Positions 22,900 through 31,169 of a stretch of 61,817 nucleotides of DNA are shown in pieces. The position numbers were made by a program, and so were the translations under genes. The stretch covers positions 1 through 61,817 of the forward strand of contig JBQTHM010000046.1 of NCBI GenBank assembly GCA_052389895.1, read 5' to 3'. The notes beneath the pieces were generated by a model. The model saw nothing but the letters and a program-made list of their open reading frames with translations, was not told the origin of the DNA and searched no databases. How positions within the stretch are numbered: position 1 is the stretch's first letter; every line of letters starts with the position of its first letter. The DNA comes from CAVVXX01 sp052389895. Lineage in GTDB: Bacteria; Pseudomonadota; Alphaproteobacteria; Micropepsales; Micropepsaceae.

Positions 22900-23382
22900 A
22901 TGCGCATCGTGATCGCAGCCGTCGGCCGCGCGCGCAACGCGGCTGAAGACGATCTCACGGACCGCTTCCTTAAGAACGCGAACGCATTGGGCCGCCGCCT
23001 CGGATTTCGCGGAATCGAACTTGCTACGGTCAACACCTCCCGGGCCCAGCAAAAGTCAAAACGCATTGCAGAGGAAGCGGACCGGCTGATAGCGAAGATC
23101 CCCAGGGGAGCACGCATCGTTGCGCTGGATGCCAACGGTCGCGCGCTCTCCAGCGAGGACTTCGCAAGAACGCTTGCCCGAATGCGCGATGACGCTTCGC
23201 CGCTCGCTTTTGTCATTGGCGGGCCCGATGGGCTGTCAGCGTCGATTCGCGACAAGGCCGACCTTGTCCTTGCCTTTGGGCCGCAGTCCTGGCCGCACAT
23301 GCTCGCGCGCGCGATGCTGGCAGAGCAGATCTATCGTGCCTTCACGATTCTTGGCGGCCATCCGTACCACACCGGCCACTGA
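22900..23382 (+). CDS. rlmH: 23S rRNA pseudouridine-1915 N3-methyltransferase RlmH
   Basis: RlmH is a SPOUT methyltransferase that modifies pseudouridine 1915 in 23S rRNA of the 70S ribosome. The 160-residue protein has LDANGRALSSEDFA (about 75-88), the knotted SAM site FVIGGPDGLS (about 104-113), and the C-terminal LAEQIYRAFTILGGHPYHTGH, an essentially universal ending. It is ten bases after rsfS. A 10-bp inverted repeat begins within its stop codon region. Confidence 0.97.
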   Translation: MRIVIAAVGRARNAAEDDLTDRFLKNANALGRRLGFRGIELATVNTSRAQQKSKRIAEEADRLIAKIPRGARIVALDANGRALSSEDFARTLARMRDDASPLAFVIGGPDGLSASIRDKADLVLAFGPQSWPHMLARAMLAEQIYRAFTILGGHPYHTGH

Positions 23383-23427
23383 ACGGCGGCGGCAAAGCAC
23401 GACGGGGCGGCAAGCCGCGCCGTTCAG
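23379..23427. other. Branched hairpin spanning the rlmH stop codon
   Basis: CTGAACGGCG (23379-23388) pairs perfectly with CGCCGTTCAG (23418-23427). The enclosed 29 bases include GCGGC-AA-GCCGC near 23406-23417. No T-run follows. It may stabilise the 3' end of the rlmH message or act as a termination or processing site. Confidence 0.5.
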
Positions 23428-23461
23428 CGAAAATTCAGCGGGCCGGCCGTAAATTTCTCCG

Positions 23462-23490
23462 TTGATGGGCCGGTATGCCGCCGCTATAAC
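23462..23490 (+). promoter_or_regulatory. dksA promoter
   Basis: TTGATG (23462-23467), a 17-bp spacer and TATAAC (23485-23490). The leader to dksA would be about 35 nt and contains AGGAG eight bases before the ATG. Confidence 0.72.
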
Positions 23491-23531
23491 CCGCCCGCCT
23501 CATGAGCGGGACTGTCCCGAGGAGTTGCGTA

Positions 23532-23948
23532 ATGGCCACCGATCTGCCGAACGGCTACAGGCCGTCCGAAGTCGAACCATTCATGAATGAGCGTCAGCGC
23601 GAGTATTTCCGCCGCAAGCTCTTAGCCTGGAAAGAAGAAATTCTTCGCGAAAGCCGCGAAACAATTCACAACCTGCAAAGCGAGGCGACGCCGAACGCCG
23701 ATCTGGCGGACCGCGCGGCAACCGAAGCAGAACGGCAGCTGGAACTGCGCACCCGCGACCGCCAGCGCAAGCTCATCGCCAAGATCGATGCCGCGCTCTT
23801 GCGCCTCGAAGACGGTTCGTATGGCTTTTGCGAGGAGACCGGCGAACCGATATCGCTGAAAAGGCTGAACGCGCGCCCCATCGCCACCCTTTCGCTGGAG
23901 GCGCAGGAACGCCACGAGCGCCGCGAGCGCGTGTATCGTGACGACTGA
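23532..23948 (+). CDS. dksA: RNA polymerase-binding transcription factor DksA
   Basis: DksA enters the RNA polymerase secondary channel and works with ppGpp to reset rRNA and amino-acid promoters. The 138-residue protein has the coiled-coil (REYFRRKLLAWKEEILRESR onward), with the tip residues DLADRAATEAE, and the C-terminal helix LEAQERHERRERVYRDD. The zinc-finger region YGFCEETGEPISLKRLNARP keeps one cysteine only, as in the alphaproteobacterial and DksA2 forms that fold without zinc. The ATG at 23532 has a good AGGAG site; an upstream in-frame ATG lacks one. Confidence 0.95.
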   Translation: MATDLPNGYRPSEVEPFMNERQREYFRRKLLAWKEEILRESRETIHNLQSEATPNADLADRAATEAERQLELRTRDRQRKLIAKIDAALLRLEDGSYGFCEETGEPISLKRLNARPIATLSLEAQERHERRERVYRDD

Positions 23949-24254
23949 AACCAGTCATCAAGCACTCGACCAATTCCCATAGAGAAATTGCCTCTCCCTT
24001 GTCGCGGGGAGATCGAAGAATCTGGCGCGGCGAGATTTTTCGAACCCTGGCCTTGAATGAACTTCTTACCCCAACCCGGCTCGTAGCTATGCGTCTCGCC
24101 TACGTCCCCACCTAGGGGCGCTAGCGTTTGGCTTGGTGCGGACGGACGGAACGCTTTCTTTTTTAAGTATCTCGCCGTTCAGTGCTGAACGACTCCTTAA
24201 CCGTCGAAGTCTAACGTCGCCAGGACAGCCGGCCCGCAGGGGAGTCGCTAGCGC
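23949..24254. other. 306-bp intergenic region with palindromes
   Basis: No coding frame is supported. A REP-like half hairpin (TCTCCC with GGGAGA) lies near 23993-24012. CGTTCAG-TG-CTGAACG (24176-24191) is a perfect 7-bp inverted repeat with a 2-bp spacer and could be a dimeric regulator site. A lone TTAACC follows at about 24197-24202; it resembles a CtrA half site but has no TTAA partner at the right spacing. The gene at 24255 is presumably controlled from here. Confidence 0.5.
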
Positions 24255-24650
24255 ATGTCAGGCTCGCTAATTCTGGAAGGAGTGCTTGCCGCGCTCCTGC
24301 TTGCCACCATCGGCTATTGCGCCATGCTCGAACAGCGCCTGCGCGCGCTCAAGCGCGACCAGACCAGCCTCAATGGAACAGTGCGGGCAGTAAACGGGGC
24401 AATTGCCGCCGCACGCGCCCATATTGCCGCACTCAAAGGTTCCGCCACGCTGGCCGTCGAATCGCTCTCCACACAAGTGGCGCAGGCGCGCGCCATGGCC
24501 GACGAACTCACGCTTTTGATCGAAGTAGGCAAGGGGACTGCAGAGCGCATCCAGGAAAGCACGACGGGCATACCCATTATGCCGCCGCCCGAGGACGAAA
24601 GACCGGCTGACTCCGAAGAGACGCAAGACAAGGTCAGCGCAGCGGGCTAG
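24255..24650 (+). CDS. DUF6468 protein (flagellum-associated family)
   Basis: A 131-residue membrane-anchored protein: one N-terminal helix (LILEGVLAALLLATIGYCAM), the CAMLEQRLRALKRDQ motif, and a coiled-coil ending DELTLLIEVGKGTAERI. The acidic, proline-containing tail is unstructured. I recall this family beside fliL/fliM-type flagellar genes in alphaproteobacteria; none is in this window. Its stop codon interlocks with that of the convergent rppH gene in the four bases CTAG (24647-24650). Confidence 0.72.
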   Translation: MSGSLILEGVLAALLLATIGYCAMLEQRLRALKRDQTSLNGTVRAVNGAIAAARAHIAALKGSATLAVESLSTQVAQARAMADELTLLIEVGKGTAERIQESTTGIPIMPPPEDERPADSEETQDKVSAAG

Positions 24651-25144
24651 TGCGCCTGTGCGAGATCGCGAAAAGCCGCGATCACCTTCGCGTAAGTGTC
24701 GCGCTTGAAGGGCACGATAAGGCGGGAAAGCTCATCCACGCGCGCCCAGCGCCAGTGCGAGAATTCCGGGTCTTCCGTCGCGAGATTGATGTCCACGTCC
24801 TCGCCCAGAAACCGCATCGCGAACCACTTTTGCGATTGCCCGCGATAACGCCCGCGCAGCGAAAGCCCGACAAGGCGGGGCGGCAGGTCGTAGTTGAGCC
24901 AGCCCGGATATTCACGGACGATTTCCGCTTTGCGCGTGCCGATTTCCTCCTCCAGCTCGCGCAGCGCGGCTTCGCTCGGGTCTTCGCCTTCGTCGATGCC
25001 GCCCTGGGGCATTTGCCAGCCCTCCAGCGTTTGGTCGATGCGCTTGCCCAGGAAGACTTCGCCCCGCCGATTGAACAACATGATACCCACGCCGGGACGG
25101 TATGGCAGGGAGTCGGGCGAAACCGGATTGCGCGCCATCGGCAA
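24647..25144 (-). CDS. rppH: RNA pyrophosphohydrolase RppH
   Basis: RppH removes pyrophosphate from the 5' end of mRNA, starting RNase E decay; some alphaproteobacterial members act on dinucleoside polyphosphates. The 165-residue Nudix protein has YRPGVGIMLFNRRGEVFLGK (15-34), WQMPQGGIDEGEDP and the Nudix box completing in REL-EEE-IG (about 62-69), then YDLPPRLVGLSLRGRYRGQSQKWFAMRF (split). The order rppH, deacetylase, ctpA, envC, gpmI on one strand is a conserved cluster, here inverted relative to rlmH. Confidence 0.94.
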   Translation of the reverse strand: MPMARNPVSPDSLPYRPGVGIMLFNRRGEVFLGKRIDQTLEGWQMPQGGIDEGEDPSEAALRELEEEIGTRKAEIVREYPGWLNYDLPPRLVGLSLRGRYRGQSQKWFAMRFLGEDVDINLATEDPEFSHWRWARVDELSRLIVPFKRDTYAKVIAAFRDLAQAH

Positions 25145-25180
25145 AGCATAGGACCCGCTACCCGCCTTCGCCAGCCAGAG

Positions 25181-26209
25181 CTATTCGGCGCTCGCTTCCG
25201 GCGCAGCAGAGGGCGCGCTTGCCAACGCGGAGACAGGGGCAAGCACAAGCCCCCGCGCCTCCAGGCCCGTTGCCCATTCCGACACGACCTGGATGGTGAC
25301 GGGATAGACAATTCCGCTCGCGCTGGCGCTGCCCTTTTCGCGCGCAAGCGATTCCAATTCGGAAAGTTTGGCCTCGATGGCGCGGCGGTCGGGAATAGCA
25401 TCGAGCACGAGTTTGCTTCGCACGGCCGGCGCACCGCCAGTCCGTATGATGCCAAATCCGCCATTGTCGAAAAACAACAGGCCGCGACGTTCCAATTCGG
25501 CCATAACGAGTCCGGCGGCCGCAACATCGGAAAGAAAGCGCCGGCCGAGAAGATTGGTCACCCCCACATAGCCGGTCGCGCGCGAAAGCGCCCAGTAAAG
25601 CCGCCTGGTGTTTTCGGCGCTGCCCGCGGCGGTGAGCAGAGTGTGGGGCCCGGGATCGCTTTTCGGATAGTCCATCGGCTCCATCGGCACTTCGATCAGC
25701 ACTTCGTGGCCGATTCCGCGCGCGGCATCGACCCAGGGCTGCAGCTTCGACGCATAGGGCGCAAACGACAGGGTGACGGCAGGAGGAAGATGGGTCAGCG
25801 CGAGCTTTGTCGCGGTCACGCTCATGCCGAGCCCGCCGATTACGATAACGATGCGCGGCCTGGGGTCGTCGGCATCGAACGCCCTCGCATAAACCTGCAT
25901 CGGCTTGCGCCCGTCGGCCGACACGATCGGCAATTGCCCCTGTTCGCTGCTTTCAAGCAGCGCGGGATCGGCCACGACCTGCCCGTTCATCAGCCGCGGC
26001 TGAGCTTTGGCCGGCATGGGCGCAGGTCCGGCCGCAGGTTTCGGTTTCAGCGCGAGCGAAACGGAGGGCTCGCCGTGCCTTGGATCGCCAGTGAGCGCGA
26101 TCAGCGCGAGGAGCGCGGCCAGCGCCGCCAGGAGCGCAAAAAAGGCAAGCGCGAGCGGATTGCCGCGCCTGCCCCGCCTGTGCTCGGGAGAAAATCCGCG
26201 ATCGGGCAA
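25181..26209 (-). CDS. Divergent polysaccharide deacetylase family protein
   Basis: A 342-residue envelope protein with one N-terminal helix (NPLALAFFALLAALAALLAL, about 17-36) and a proline/alanine linker. The divergent polysaccharide deacetylase domain (about 115-335, DUF610) shows RIVIVIGGLGMSVTATKLAL, PAVTLSFAPYASKLQPWVDAAR and GHEVLIEVPMEPMDYP. Acting on peptidoglycan or another glycan is inferred from the fold and from its fixed place next to envC and ctpA. It follows ctpA by 64 bp on the same strand. Confidence 0.9.
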   Translation of the reverse strand: MPDRGFSPEHRRGRRGNPLALAFFALLAALAALLALIALTGDPRHGEPSVSLALKPKPAAGPAPMPAKAQPRLMNGQVVADPALLESSEQGQLPIVSADGRKPMQVYARAFDADDPRPRIVIVIGGLGMSVTATKLALTHLPPAVTLSFAPYASKLQPWVDAARGIGHEVLIEVPMEPMDYPKSDPGPHTLLTAAGSAENTRRLYWALSRATGYVGVTNLLGRRFLSDVAAAGLVMAELERRGLLFFDNGGFGIIRTGGAPAVRSKLVLDAIPDRRAIEAKLSELESLAREKGSASASGIVYPVTIQVVSEWATGLEARGLVLAPVSALASAPSAAPEASAE

Positions 26210-26273
26210 TGCTCACCTTATGGGCGCGAAAGTACCGCCGCGCCCAAGCGCGTCAACGCCGGAGACCGACCGG

Positions 26274-27599
26274 TTACTGTGCGACCGCCTCTTTCTGGCT
26301 TACGCTTGCCGTCAGGCGGCCATTAAGGCGATCCATCGCAAAAGTGAGCTGGAAGTCGTCATACTTCTTTCCAGGCTCAGGCCGAATGACCGTGATCTTG
26401 GCCGCGCGCTTGCCGTTGTTTTCGCCTTCAAGATGATTCGGCAGATCGGCTTCGCTGCGCAGCCTTTCGGCAAGCGACATCGCCGTGTCCAGCTTGGCCG
26501 CCGGTCCCTGGGCGACCGCGATGTCCGGGTCTATGCCGGCCGCCTGAATCGAGCGGCCTGCGGGCGTGTAGTACTTCGCCGTGGTGAGCCTGAGCGCGCC
26601 GCCATGCTGTCCGCCCAGCGGAATGATGGTCTGCACCGAACCCTTGCCGAAGGACTTCATGCCGACGACCGTGGCGCGGCGGTGATCCTGCAAGGCGCCG
26701 GCCACAATTTCCGAGGCGGAAGCGGAACCCTCGTTGATAAGCACGACGATCGGCTTGCCGTCCGCAATATCGCCGCCGCGCGCGTTGAAGCGCTGCGTGT
26801 CCTGGGGCCGGCGGCCGCGGGTAGAGACGATTTCGCCTCCGGACAGGAAGTCGTCGGAAACGGAAATCGCCTGGTCAAGCAGGCCGCCCGGATTATTGCG
26901 CAGGTCAATGACATATCCCTTGAGCGACGGCCCGATCTCGCGCTTGAGCTCCTTGATCGCCCGGTCCATGCCGGAAGCCGTCCGCTCGTTGAACGTGGTC
27001 ACGCGGATGTAGCCGATATTGCCTTCGCGCCGGAACTTGACGCTGTGGATCCGAATCACCGCACGAATGAGGGCGACGTCGAAAGGCTTCTTCTCGCCCT
27101 TGCGCAGGATGGTGAGCGTTACCTTTGAACCTTCGGGCCCGCGCATTTTTTCCACGGCGTCGTTGAGGTCGCCGCCTGTGATGGGCTGGCCGTCGATTTG
27201 CGCGATATAATCGCCCGCCTTGAGGCCGGCGCGCGAGGCCGGAGTGTCGTCGATCGGGGCCACCACCTTGACGAGCCCATCCTCCATCGTGACTTCGAGG
27301 CCGAGACCGCCGAATTCGCCGCGCGTCTGCACCTGCATGTCGGAGTAGCTCTTGGCGTCAAGATAGGTCGAGTGCGGATCGAGCGAGGACACCATGCCCT
27401 TGATGGCGGCGTTGATGAGCTCGGCGTCCTCCACTTCGCGGACATAGTTGTCGCGCACGCGTTCAAACGCGTCGCCGAACAGATCGAGCTGCCTGTAGGC
27501 GGAGAGAATGCTCGGCGCGCCGTAGGCCACCGGTAACAGCGTGATCGCCGCGACGAACCCGGCCACGACGCCCAGTCCAACATACCCGTACCGTTTCAT
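26274..27599 (-). CDS. ctpA: S41-family carboxy-terminal processing protease
   Basis: A 441-residue periplasmic protease with an N-terminal signal/anchor (YVGLGVVAGFVAAITLLPVA). A PDZ domain (about 92-170, GEFGGLGLEVTMEDGLVKVV) precedes the tail-specific protease core. The nucleophile serine is in INEGSASASEIVAGALQ and the partner lysine is K319 in MKSFGKGSVQT. Such enzymes trim envelope proteins and peptidoglycan hydrolases. Its start overlaps the stop of envC by four bases, so the two are coupled. Confidence 0.95.
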   Translation of the reverse strand: MKRYGYVGLGVVAGFVAAITLLPVAYGAPSILSAYRQLDLFGDAFERVRDNYVREVEDAELINAAIKGMVSSLDPHSTYLDAKSYSDMQVQTRGEFGGLGLEVTMEDGLVKVVAPIDDTPASRAGLKAGDYIAQIDGQPITGGDLNDAVEKMRGPEGSKVTLTILRKGEKKPFDVALIRAVIRIHSVKFRREGNIGYIRVTTFNERTASGMDRAIKELKREIGPSLKGYVIDLRNNPGGLLDQAISVSDDFLSGGEIVSTRGRRPQDTQRFNARGGDIADGKPIVVLINEGSASASEIVAGALQDHRRATVVGMKSFGKGSVQTIIPLGGQHGGALRLTTAKYYTPAGRSIQAAGIDPDIAVAQGPAAKLDTAMSLAERLRSEADLPNHLEGENNGKRAAKITVIRPEPGKKYDDFQLTFAMDRLNGRLTASVSQKEAVAQ

Positions 27600-28783
27600 G
27601 ATCTTTTCGCCTTTCTCAACTCACCTGCCAGCCAGCGGGCCGCATTGAGTGTCCGGCCGCCGCGCCTCAATTCCATATAGAGATGCGCCTGTTTTTCTAG
27701 AGGCAAGATTCCCACGGGCTCCCCGGCCAGCACGGAATCGCCGATACGCACATCGACGCGGCCGAGGCCAGCCAGCACCAAATCGTATCCGCCAGCCAAT
27801 TCCAATATCAAGACTTGGCCGAATTTTTGGTAAGGGCCAGCAAACACCACTTCGCCATCGGCAGGCGCCACAGCCTGGGCGCCGCCGGCGGCAGCGAACC
27901 AAAGTCCGGAAATCCCGCCGCCTTTTGCGGTTACCGGGCCCGGCGCATCGGGCCCGCCCGGCGTCATGCGGCCGACGACCGGCCGGCGCAATTGCCCGCG
28001 CCGGAGCGTCATCGGGTCCGCAGTTTCGGCGGCAACAACCGTCATGCGGCTGCCGTTTTGCGCACGCAACCGCGCAATACGCTGTAATAGCGACTTGAGA
28101 TCGCCGGCTTCGCGGGCGATTTCCTCTGTGACCGCCCGGATTGCGCCAAGGCGCGATTGGGCCATTTCCGCTTCCTTGCCGCGCCGCTCAAGCAGTACTG
28201 CGAGTTCCCGGCGCGCCTGCAAGAGCGAGGCGGCGGTAGCGCGCGCTTCTTTGCTCTTTGCCTCAAGCGCTTCCAGCGTTGCGCGCAGGCGTTCGAGCCG
28301 GCGGGCAAGGTCGGCCGCGCGGTTGTACACGGGCGGCAACATGGCGCCCAGCAACATGGCGCCGCGCGCGGCCGCCAGCGAGTCGTCGGGCCTCAGCGCA
28401 AGCGCAGGCGGCGCGTCGCGGTCGAGCCGCTGCAGCACGGCCAGTAGATGTGCCACCGGCTCGCGGTCGCGGGCAAAGCTTGCTTCCAGCGTCTTCGCCT
28501 GAGCCTGCAAGCGTCCGATATCGGCTCCAGCCTGTGCAAGCTCGGCTTCCAGCACCTGCACGCGATTGGCATTGGCGATGAGACGCGCGCGCAGGCTTTC
28601 TGCTTCGCGCTGGAGGCGGTTGCGTTCGGCTTCGGTTTTGGCGGCAGCCGCGCGTTGCTCTTCGAGCGCGCGGCGCGCACGCTCATAGCGCTCGGAAAGC
28701 GTGCCTATGCCGGGATCCGTTTGCGCAAAGGCGGGAACGCTTGCCGCGACGAGGAGCGCCGCAAACAGGACGCCCACACGCAT
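27596..28783 (-). CDS. EnvC-like murein hydrolase activator
   Basis: A 395-residue secreted protein with a signal peptide (MRVGVLFAALLVAASVPAFA). Long coiled coils (about 25-250) lead to a LytM/M23-type domain (about 285-390; GEVVFAGPYQKFGQVLILEL). The HxxxD and HxH zinc ligands of active M23 peptidases are replaced (DLVLAGL, LYMELRR), so it should activate amidases at division rather than cut peptidoglycan itself. It sits one base from gpmI and overlaps ctpA. Confidence 0.9.
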   Translation of the reverse strand: MRVGVLFAALLVAASVPAFAQTDPGIGTLSERYERARRALEEQRAAAAKTEAERNRLQREAESLRARLIANANRVQVLEAELAQAGADIGRLQAQAKTLEASFARDREPVAHLLAVLQRLDRDAPPALALRPDDSLAAARGAMLLGAMLPPVYNRAADLARRLERLRATLEALEAKSKEARATAASLLQARRELAVLLERRGKEAEMAQSRLGAIRAVTEEIAREAGDLKSLLQRIARLRAQNGSRMTVVAAETADPMTLRRGQLRRPVVGRMTPGGPDAPGPVTAKGGGISGLWFAAAGGAQAVAPADGEVVFAGPYQKFGQVLILELAGGYDLVLAGLGRVDVRIGDSVLAGEPVGILPLEKQAHLYMELRRGGRTLNAARWLAGELRKAKRS

Positions 28784-30376
28784 TCAACGCGACTCCGCTA
28801 GCGCAGGCAAAGGCTCGACCAGCGAATGCCCCGCCATCTGCGGCGGCTTTTCGATTCCCATGAGCGCAAGTAGCGTCGGCGCCACATCCGCAAGCTTGCC
28901 GCTGGCGAGCTTTGTCACGGGAACGGCGGCTGCCTTCGCGTTCACGACAATGAGTGGCACATCCAACGTGGTGTGTGCCGTATGGGGCTGGCCCGTGGTT
29001 TCGTCGCGCATAAATTCCACGTTTCCATGGTCCGCCGTGATGAGGAGAATCCCGCCGGCCTTTTCCACGGCCTCGCGCAGGCTGCCAAGGCAGTGATCCG
29101 TCACTTCAACCGCCTCGACGGCCGCCTTCATTACGCCCGTGTGGCCCACCATGTCCGGATTGGCGTAGTTCACCACGATAAGATCGTACTTGCCCGAGCC
29201 GACAGCCTCCACAAGCTTGTCGGTCACTTCATGCGCGGACATGGAAGGCTTAAGGTCGTAAGTCGCGATCTTTGGGCTTGGCACCAAGATGCGGTCTTCA
29301 CCCTCAAACGGCGTCTCGCGCCCGCAATTCAGGAAGAAGGTGACGTGGGCGTATTTCTCGGTCTCGGCGATGCGAAGCTGTTTGAGGCCGAGTTCCGAAA
29401 CAATCTCGCCCAGCGACTCTTTTATGTCTTCCGGGGGGAAAATCACGCTCATCAGCCTGTTCAGCTCGGCAGAGTATTCGGTCATGGAGGCGGAAGCCGA
29501 GAATCTTGGCGTACGCGCGCGCGTAAAATTTGCGAAACCGGGATCGTTAAGCGCCAGAGAGAGCTGGCGTGCGCGATCGGCGCGGAAATTGGCGAAGATC
29601 ATCGCGTCGCCATCGCGCATACCGGAATAGCCTTCGATCGCGCAAGGTGCGACGAATTCGTCGGTTACGCCTTGCGCATAGGCGCTTTCGATGGCGGCTT
29701 TGGCATTCGGGAATTTCGCCCCCTTTGCATCCACCAACGCCTCATAGGCTTTCTCGCAGCGTTCCCAGCGCTTGTCGCGGTCCATGGCGTAGTAGCGGCC
29801 GCCCACGGTTGCGATGGAAACGCGGCTTGCCTCGGCTACATCCGAGAGAAATTTGCCCACATATCCGAGAGCGCTCTTGGGCGGCGTGTCGCGGCCATCG
29901 AGAAACGTGTGCAGGTGCACGGCCAGACCCGCCTCGTTCAGCACGCGCGCAAGCGCCGCAATATGATTCTGATGCGAATGCACGCCGCCTGGCGAGAGCA
30001 GTCCCATGAGATGGACGGCGCCGCCCGCTTTTCCTGCTTTTCGAATGAGCTCGGCCAGCGCCGGTTGCTTGCCAAGCTCGCCCCGTTCGATAGCGTCATC
30101 AATGCGGGGGAGATCCTGCATCACCACGCGGCCGGCGCCGATGTTCATGTGGCCCACTTCGGAATTGCCCATCTGGCCTGCGGGAAGGCCCACCGCGCGC
30201 CCAGAACTTGCCAGCAGCGCATGCGGGCATTCGCGCAGCATGCGCGTGTAAGAGGGCGTGCGCGCGCTTGCGATGGCGTTGTCCCTTGTCTCTTCCCGCC
30301 AGCCCCAGCCGTCGAGCACGCAAAGCACCGCCGGCCGCGGCCTCTTACGCGAGGATTCGAAACTGCGGCCGTTCAT
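28784..30376 (-). CDS. gpmI: 2,3-bisphosphoglycerate-independent phosphoglycerate mutase
   Basis: GpmI interconverts 3- and 2-phosphoglycerate in glycolysis with two manganese ions. The 530-residue protein has VLCVLDGWGWREET (17-30) with the first metal aspartate, the nucleophile S72 in GQMGNSEVGHMNIGAGR, DGRDTPPKSA (about 160), and LLITADHGNVEFMRD (about 455-469). It is slightly longer than usual. It begins the leftward gpmI-envC-ctpA-deacetylase-rppH run. Confidence 0.96.
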   Translation of the reverse strand: MNGRSFESSRKRPRPAVLCVLDGWGWREETRDNAIASARTPSYTRMLRECPHALLASSGRAVGLPAGQMGNSEVGHMNIGAGRVVMQDLPRIDDAIERGELGKQPALAELIRKAGKAGGAVHLMGLLSPGGVHSHQNHIAALARVLNEAGLAVHLHTFLDGRDTPPKSALGYVGKFLSDVAEASRVSIATVGGRYYAMDRDKRWERCEKAYEALVDAKGAKFPNAKAAIESAYAQGVTDEFVAPCAIEGYSGMRDGDAMIFANFRADRARQLSLALNDPGFANFTRARTPRFSASASMTEYSAELNRLMSVIFPPEDIKESLGEIVSELGLKQLRIAETEKYAHVTFFLNCGRETPFEGEDRILVPSPKIATYDLKPSMSAHEVTDKLVEAVGSGKYDLIVVNYANPDMVGHTGVMKAAVEAVEVTDHCLGSLREAVEKAGGILLITADHGNVEFMRDETTGQPHTAHTTLDVPLIVVNAKAAAVPVTKLASGKLADVAPTLLALMGIEKPPQMAGHSLVEPLPALAESR

Positions 30377-30473
30377 GCCATCTCACGCCTGATCATGGGG
30401 TCAAAATAGGGAGCACAGGCATGCCTGTCCATGCGCGATCAGGCTTGGTTCGAGCACAAAGTGAACGGGCAAT

Positions 30474-31169
30474 TCAGCGGCGCCTGGCGCCGGTCGCGCA
30501 GGACAGCGGATGGCCGATGGCCGACCACGCGCCCGAAACGGCACCGGCAAGAAAGCGGCCCCCCAGACCGAGCCCCTCGGCATCGATGCTATGACCCATG
30601 CCCGGCGCCAGATGCCAGCGCACTGCGAGACCCATTGCACCCAGCGCCGCTGCGGACTGAAACATGGCGGTGGCGGGAATGGTTGCGTCGGCGTCGCCGT
30701 GGGCAAGGAATACCGGCGGGCCCGGCTGCGAAATTTTTTCCGGCGGCACCAGCAACCCGGAATAACCGACGATGGCAACGGGTGAGGGCGTGCGGCCAAG
30801 CCCGACATGAAGCGCCATCATGGCGCCCTGGCTGAAGCCCGCGAGGATAAGTTTGCCGCCGCCAAGATCGAGCCGCTTCAATTCCGACTCTATAAAGTGT
30901 GCGAGCAGCGGCGCGGCCGATACCACACCGCGGGCAATTTCGTGCGGATCGATTCTGTTAAGCGGAAACCACTGATAACCGTTCGAGATGGGGCAGCGCT
31001 CCGGCGCATGCGGCGAAACGAAAGCCGCGCCGGGAAGCACGCGCTGCCAATGCGGCGCCAGCTCGATGAGATCATTCCCGTCGGCGCCAAAACCGTGGCA
31101 GAGCACGACGAGATGCGTGGCCGGCCCCCTGGCAGGCGCAAGGCGCGGGCCACTCAACAGCGCCATCAT
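30474..31169 (-). CDS. Alpha/beta-hydrolase, phospholipase/carboxylesterase family
   Basis: A 231-residue serine hydrolase. LVVLCHGFGADGNDLIELA (about 21-39) holds the oxyanion loop, LILAGFSQGAMMALHVGL (about 107-124) the GxSxG nucleophile, VFLAHGDADATIP the aspartate, and APGMGHSID the histidine. Substrates in this family include small carboxyl esters and lysophospholipids. The start ATG overlaps the stop of the DNA glycosylase gene (ATGA at 31166-31169), so they are translated together. Confidence 0.92.
   Translation of the reverse strand: MMALLSGPRLAPARGPATHLVVLCHGFGADGNDLIELAPHWQRVLPGAAFVSPHAPERCPISNGYQWFPLNRIDPHEIARGVVSAAPLLAHFIESELKRLDLGGGKLILAGFSQGAMMALHVGLGRTPSPVAIVGYSGLLVPPEKISQPGPPVFLAHGDADATIPATAMFQSAAALGAMGLAVRWHLAPGMGHSIDAEGLGLGGRFLAGAVSGAWSAIGHPLSCATGARRR

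Noticed and set aside
24176..24191. LexA box in CGTTCAGTGCTGAACG
   Set aside because: Alphaproteobacterial LexA uses a direct GTTC-N7-GTTC repeat. This is an inverted GTTC-N6-GAAC, so it does not fit.
24159..24205. CtrA binding site upstream of the DUF6468 gene
   Set aside because: The two TTAA motifs are about 30 bp apart, not the 7-bp spacing of a full TTAA-N7-TTAA site. Only a half site can be noted.
24650..26326. A 558-codon plus-strand frame
   Set aside because: It is the shadow of rppH and the deacetylase gene on the minus strand. Its residue pattern is Arg/His/Gly-rich and shows no domain.
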